From Natrialba taiwanensis DSM 12281 (GTDB lineage: Archaea; Halobacteriota; Halobacteria; Halobacteriales; Natrialbaceae): 44,547 bases of DNA. The stretch spans positions 143,601-188,147 of the forward strand of contig NZ_AOIL01000013.1 in assembly GCF_000337595.1 (NCBI RefSeq), in the 5' to 3' direction. The notes beneath the pieces are model-generated. The model was not told the DNA's origin, did no database searches, and saw only the letters and a list, made by a program, of their open reading frames with translations. Shown here piece after piece: positions 41,091 to 44,547 of this stretch. The position numbers and the translations under genes were made by a program. Position 1 is the first letter of the stretch. Every line of letters begins with the position of its first letter.

Positions 41091-42043
41091 TGTCGGGGCG
41101 AGAGTGTGCGTACGAGGCCGTTCGGCGCGACGGGGTGCTCAGGATTCGCCGGTCCGGAACGGAGTGGCTCTCAAGCGGCTGGAACGGCGGTCGCTGGACG
41201 AGCGACTGCGCGTACAACCTCTCGGTTCCCGATGGATGGGGGCAACAGGATCTCGGGACGTATATCGTCGACCGACTCGACCGGGCGGGATTCGGCGTTC
41301 GTGAACGCGATTGCGGCGATGGCCGTTGCGGAGAGCGCAAGCGGAGGAGGACGGTAGACGGAGACAACGGGGACGAAGATGACTGCCGAGCACAGCCGGG
41401 ACCGGCCCTGCTCACCGGCGTCGACATCGACGACGCTCGCGGCGCGCGCTGTGGCTCCGTCACCGCATACGCGACCGCCGGCATTTCGAACCCCGCAGCC
41501 CTCCCGATGGACCCGAGCGGCGGGTCGCTTCCAGCTCGCGAATCCGCGGCTGAACGCGTCTCGACCGTCCACACCGAGGAGAATCCCGACGCTGACGCCA
41601 GCACCGACGCCGACGGTTCGGAACCGGGGACCGGTACCGTAAACGTCATCGTCGGAACGACTCGTGAACTCGCGCTCGGCGCGCTGACGAACCTCCTCGC
41701 GGTTGCGACGGAGGCCAAAACCGCGACGCTGCTCGCCGAAACCGGATTTCCGGGGACGACCACCGATGCGGTCATCGTCGGTCACGATCCGACCGGCCGT
41801 CGCGCCGAGTTCAGCGGCAGCGCGACCGCGGTCGGAGCGGCGACGCGGGCCTGCGTTCGCGAGGCGGTTCGCGCCTCGTTGCAAGCGCACTACCGAGACG
41901 CCGAGTTCGGGCTCCCGCCATCGGTCGAGGGGGCGGCCTATGGGGTCTCGACGGAGGTCGAGGCGACGGTTTTCCGGCCGCCGAGCGGAGCACTCGCCAA
42001 GGGTGACAGCGAACGGCCCGCATCGCCGGACGACGGTGCTTAA
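41090..42043 (+). CDS. cbiZ: adenosylcobinamide amidohydrolase
   Basis: A 317-residue CbiZ protein, which removes the aminopropanol side chain of salvaged (adenosyl)cobinamide to give cobyric acid for re-entry through CbiB; it is the hallmark of archaeal cobinamide salvage. The family blocks are SSGWNGGRWTSDCAYNLSVP, TAYATAGISNPAALPMDPSG, TVNVIVGTTRELALGALTNL and ATAVGAATRACVREAV. A Cys/Arg-rich insertion (about 75-95; RERDCGDGRCGERKRRR) and an Asp/Glu linker (about 160-180) lie between them and look variable. It starts at the last base of the cobD stop. Confidence 0.9.
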   Translation: MSGRECAYEAVRRDGVLRIRRSGTEWLSSGWNGGRWTSDCAYNLSVPDGWGQQDLGTYIVDRLDRAGFGVRERDCGDGRCGERKRRRTVDGDNGDEDDCRAQPGPALLTGVDIDDARGARCGSVTAYATAGISNPAALPMDPSGGSLPARESAAERVSTVHTEENPDADASTDADGSEPGTGTVNVIVGTTRELALGALTNLLAVATEAKTATLLAETGFPGTTTDAVIVGHDPTGRRAEFSGSATAVGAATRACVREAVRASLQAHYRDAEFGLPPSVEGAAYGVSTEVEATVFRPPSGALAKGDSERPASPDDGA

Positions 42044-42065
42044 CCCGCTGGAAGCCAAAGCATCG

Positions 42066-42503
42066 ATGATGGTTGCGGAGGACGACCCGACGGCGATCCG
42101 ATCGATTGCCGTCTCGGCGGCGGACATTGTCGATGCCTTCGCCTATACGCAGGAGAATCCCGGCGAGGCCGTCCTGCGAATTACGCCACCGTTTCACGGC
42201 CGCATGCGGGCCCGGATTCACGTCTACCGGCGCGATGACGCCGAACTGACCGGTGCGGTTCACGTCACACCCGCCGACGCTCTCGAAACCGAGGCCCGGG
42301 AGACCTATCCGCAGTTCGAGTCGATCGGCGATGAGCGGACTAGCGGTGCGGATGAGTCGGCGCTCACGCCGGATCAACGGCGCAAACGCCACGCCGAGGC
42401 CGTTGACGATTGGCGAGCGAAAGCGCGCGAATCGCTGGTCGAGACGGTGCCGATCGAAACCGAGCGCGGACACCGACACGTCGAACTCAAACCGCTCGGG
42501 TGA
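42066..42503 (+). CDS. hypothetical protein at the end of the cobalamin operon
   Basis: A 145-residue soluble protein of no family that I recognise. It reads IRSIAVSAADIVDAFAYTQE, then AVLRITPPFHGRMRARIHVY and ends KARESLVETVPIETERGHRHVELK, an alpha/beta pattern with a charged helix. It begins 22 bp after cbiZ, so it is probably cotranscribed with the cobalamin genes, but nothing in the sequence links it to cobalamin. Two ATG codons stand in a row (42066 and 42069). No metal-binding or membrane motif is seen. Confidence 0.65.
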   Translation: MMVAEDDPTAIRSIAVSAADIVDAFAYTQENPGEAVLRITPPFHGRMRARIHVYRRDDAELTGAVHVTPADALETEARETYPQFESIGDERTSGADESALTPDQRRKRHAEAVDDWRAKARESLVETVPIETERGHRHVELKPLG

Positions 42504-42654
42504 CGGCACCGAATCCGCGCTTGCGTTCGATTTCGAACCGGCGGCGACTGGCTCGGCCTCCGTTCGAATTCAGCCGAATGAGTCGTTCTAACGATCACTT
42601 TCACTTTCACCACGGACGGATCGGATTAACATACTGTCGCTCTAATTGAGATGT

Positions 42655-42876
42655 ATGACACTGATCGTCGACCACAGTGGTGGCCCCGTCGGTGGCACGA
42701 GCGAGTTCAGCGAGGGGGAATCGATCCCCGAAACGACGCCGCAGCGTGAACGGATCGACGTTACTGAACTCGATGCGGCGAGTATTGGCGAGTTCGTTCA
42801 GGCGCGGGTTGATGTCGACACTGAGCAGGTTTCGCTTGAGCACCGGGGTTCGCGGACGTACCTCGTGCTCGAGTAG
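42655..42876 (+). CDS. small hypothetical haloarchaeal protein
   Basis: A 73-residue protein not recognised. The N-terminal MTLIVDHSGGPVGGT is followed by a Pro/Glu-rich linker and then a compact beta-rich end (ARVDVDTEQVSLEHRGSRTY then LVLE). A TATA-like box (gattaacatac) about 25 bp before the ATG supports a leaderless start. GC-rich third positions support coding. Neighbours are unrelated. Confidence 0.6.
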   Translation: MTLIVDHSGGPVGGTSEFSEGESIPETTPQRERIDVTELDAASIGEFVQARVDVDTEQVSLEHRGSRTYLVLE

Positions 42877-42950
42877 AAAACACTGGTTCATTGATACGCG
42901 TCGCGCTGATACGTGGCGTGCTGCTACGGCGGCGCGCTGGCGAGTGTCGA

Positions 42951-43847
42951 TTAGTCGCTTTCACCCTCCCCTTTCTCGATTGGGGCGCGAATGAGGTTTC
43001 CCCATTCGGTCCAGGACCCGTCGTAGTTGTGCACGTCTTCGTAATCGAGCAGTTCGTGGAGGGTAAACCACGCGATCGCGGAGCGCTCGCCGACGCGACA
43101 GTACGTGACGATAGATTCGTCGCCGTCGATTCCCGAGTCGGCGTACAGCTCTTCGAGTTCGTCCGGCTCTTTGAATCGACCGTCGTCGCGCAGATTGGTC
43201 TTCACGGGGACGTTCGAGGCACCGGGGATGTGCCCGCCGCGCTGGGCGGTCTCCTGGAGTCCTTCGGGGGCGATGGTCTCGCCGGAGAACTCCGCGGGTG
43301 AGCGAACGTCGACCATCGGGATGCCAGCCTCGCGGGCCTTGTCGACGTCGTCTTTGTAGGCGCGGATGCTTTCGAAGGGGCCCTTCGCGGTGTACTCGAC
43401 GGCGTCGAAGCCGGGTACCTCGTCGGTCAGCGGGTAGTCTTCGTTCACCCAGTAGTCCTTCCCGCCATCGAGGACGCGTGCGTCGTCGTGGCCGTAGTAT
43501 TTGAACTCCCAGTAGGCGAAGAGGGCGAACCAGTTCGGAATGTGGCCGTCGCCGTAGAAGACGACCGTCGAGTCCTCGCTGATGCCGCGTTCGCCGACCG
43601 TCTCCTCGAAGTCCGCCTTTTTCAGGATGTCTCGCTGATCCGGATCGGAGAGGTCGTCGTCCCACTGAAGGCCGATCGCACCGGGGATGTGGCCCTCGTC
43701 GTATCGTGAGGGAAAGTCGCCCTCTTCCGGCGATTCGGGGCTGTTGACCTCCACGAGACGGTAGTCTGGATCGTCGGCTTGGAACTCGTCGAGGTGGTCT
43801 TCGACCCAATCCGCTGAAACCAGTACGTCGGTGTCGTATTCGGACAT
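42951..43847 (-). CDS. sulfurtransferase (thiosulfate/3-mercaptopyruvate type)
   Basis: A 298-residue tandem-rhodanese protein. The first domain (LVSADWVEDHLDEFQ, GHIPGAIGLQWDDDLSD, VVFYGDGHIPNWFALFAYWE) lacks a catalytic cysteine. The second (MVDVRSPAEFSGE, GGHIPGASNVPV, IVTYCRVGERSA) has catalytic Cys250 in the loop CRVGERS, a thiosulfate-type loop rather than the CGSGVTA of mercaptopyruvate enzymes. It transfers sulfur from thiosulfate or similar to a thiophilic acceptor. ATG at 43847 (MSEYDTDVLVSADW) fits the family; upstream in-frame sequence is not coding-like. It is divergent from the FAH-family gene. Confidence 0.9.
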   Translation of the reverse strand: MSEYDTDVLVSADWVEDHLDEFQADDPDYRLVEVNSPESPEEGDFPSRYDEGHIPGAIGLQWDDDLSDPDQRDILKKADFEETVGERGISEDSTVVFYGDGHIPNWFALFAYWEFKYYGHDDARVLDGGKDYWVNEDYPLTDEVPGFDAVEYTAKGPFESIRAYKDDVDKAREAGIPMVDVRSPAEFSGETIAPEGLQETAQRGGHIPGASNVPVKTNLRDDGRFKEPDELEELYADSGIDGDESIVTYCRVGERSAIAWFTLHELLDYEDVHNYDGSWTEWGNLIRAPIEKGEGESD

Positions 43848-43953
43848 GCACGCGCGACTCCGACGAGCAACGGCAAAAGCGTAACACGGGCCGGACCGAC
43901 ACGTTCGAAATCGAACCGGTAGGACTACCAAACTTGATTCACGAGTTCAGCGC

Positions 43954-44547
43954 ATGCGACTCGCACGGATCGAAACTTCGTCCGGACCTGTAGCATGCCG
44001 ATACGAGGACGGCGTCGTCCACACCGACGACGGCACCTACGAGGTCGGTGTCGACGGCGAACTGCTCCCGCCCTGCGAGCCGACAGCGCTGTACTGCGTC
44101 GGCCGCAACTACGCTGAGACGCTCGAGCAAATGGAATACGAGCGCCCCGAGGAACCCGACTTCTTCATCAAGCCGCCAGCGTCGCTGCTGGCCCACGAGG
44201 AGTCGATCCCCTACCCCGAGTTCACCGACGAACTGACCTACGCCGGTGAACTCGCGGCCGTCATCGACGAGCCCTGTCACGACATCAGCGAAGACGAGGT
44301 CGCCGATGTCGTTCGCGGCTACACGATCATGAACGACGTGGACGCCCTCGACCAGCAGGGCCGAACCGCGCGGAAGGCCTTCGACGGCTCCGGCCCGCTC
44401 GGCCCGTGGCTCGAAACTGAACTCGATGCGACGGAGACGGAGATCGAGATGTACACAGACGTTGCGGGCGAGCGCCGCCAGGAGGCGACGACGGATCTGA
44501 TGCTGTTCGGAGTCGCCGAGATCGTCTCCTATCTCTCGAAACGGTTC
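43954..44547 (+). CDS. fumarylacetoacetate hydrolase family protein, N-terminal part
   Basis: Reads 198 codons from an ATG to the window edge without a stop. YCVGRNYAETLEQM, then EEPDFFIKPPASLLAHEES and YTIMNDVDALDQQGR are the FAH-family core, which in other members binds a divalent metal and hydrolyses or decarboxylates beta-keto acids. In most members the first metal ligands are in Y-E-x-E-L-A; here it reads TYAGELAAVI, so the first Glu is Ala. The usual NDVTARD is NDVDALD. It may be a diverged paralog with changed activity. The end of the gene is outside the window. Confidence 0.8.
   Translation, partial: MRLARIETSSGPVACRYEDGVVHTDDGTYEVGVDGELLPPCEPTALYCVGRNYAETLEQMEYERPEEPDFFIKPPASLLAHEESIPYPEFTDELTYAGELAAVIDEPCHDISEDEVADVVRGYTIMNDVDALDQQGRTARKAFDGSGPLGPWLETELDATETEIEMYTDVAGERRQEATTDLMLFGVAEIVSYLSKRF

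Noticed and set aside
1..44547. Search for CRISPR arrays, insertion sequences, toxin-antitoxin pairs and restriction systems
   Set aside because: No regularly spaced direct repeats, transposase motifs or terminal inverted repeats of an IS were noticed; the two small RHH-type genes belong to the cell-division locus rather than to a toxin-antitoxin pair.

Overview
The window reads as the chromosome of a halophilic archaeon (class Halobacteria, probably a Natrialbales-type genus). Evidence for this is the high GC content, very acidic predicted proteins, strong GC/CG third-position preference, archaeal core genes (ftsZ2 with cdrS/cdrL, translation factor aIF2-beta, ncsA, a Bat-type HTH regulator), cobalamin genes of the archaeal type (cobY, cbiZ), and many starts preceded by a TATA-like box only 25-35 bp upstream, as in leaderless transcripts. 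No rRNA, CRISPR array or intact mobile element was found.

Layout. 0-5 kb: truncated metallo-beta-lactamase-fold gene, membrane-anchored HTH regulator, tRNA-Glu(CUC), lipoate-ligase-family protein, endonuclease IV and a methyltransferase. 5-8.3 kb: a leftward set of four envelope genes (DUF6230, DUF6114, a secreted acidic protein ending in about twelve 11-residue repeats, DUF5518). 8.5-10.2 kb: a methyltransferase and a Bat-type HTH protein. 10.2-24 kb: a lipid/hydrocarbon-oxidation-like island with SDR, acyl-CoA ligase, membrane acyltransferase, SCP2 protein plus acyl-CoA dehydrogenase, a pair of divergent SCP2-like paralogs, an R2lox-type metal oxidase with a small partner and a [2Fe-2S] ferredoxin, aldehyde dehydrogenase and zinc alcohol dehydrogenase. 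24-28 kb: tungstate ABC transporter tupABC with a ModE/TOBE regulator. 28-31 kb: small enzymes and ncsA. 31-34 kb: ftsZ2-cdrS-cdrL division locus, then tRNA-Tyr with a duplicated 3' end. 34.6-35.7 kb: DUF5789-type protein and aIF2-beta. 35.8-42.5 kb: cobinamide salvage operon (HAD, cbiB, cobS, cobY, cobT, cobD, cbiZ, hypothetical). 42.6-44.5 kb: small protein, sulfurtransferase and a truncated FAH-family gene.

The most striking feature is the 11-21 kb island. Six promoters in it (upstream of the acyl-CoA ligase, SCP2-acyl-CoA dehydrogenase, a membrane protein, an SCP2-like protein, the R2lox operon and the aldehyde dehydrogenase) carry related GC-rich, partly palindromic motifs 2-3 bp downstream of the TATA-like box. 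This looks like one regulon under one repressor. The enzyme set fits a route in which R2lox plus ferredoxin oxygenates a hydrophobic substrate carried by SCP2 proteins, dehydrogenases take the alcohol to the acid, the ligase makes the acyl-CoA, and the acyl-CoA dehydrogenase starts its breakdown. The enzyme families are recognised from motifs; the pathway and the regulon are inference.

Other regulatory structure: the cdrS-ftsZ2 promoter holds five exact copies of the 7-mer GTAAGAC/GTCTTAC in about 170 bp, likely operators for the ribbon-helix-helix proteins encoded beside it. tRNA-Tyr is followed by a 91-bp structured segment and an exact 23-bp copy of its own 3' end, the scar expected of site-specific integration.
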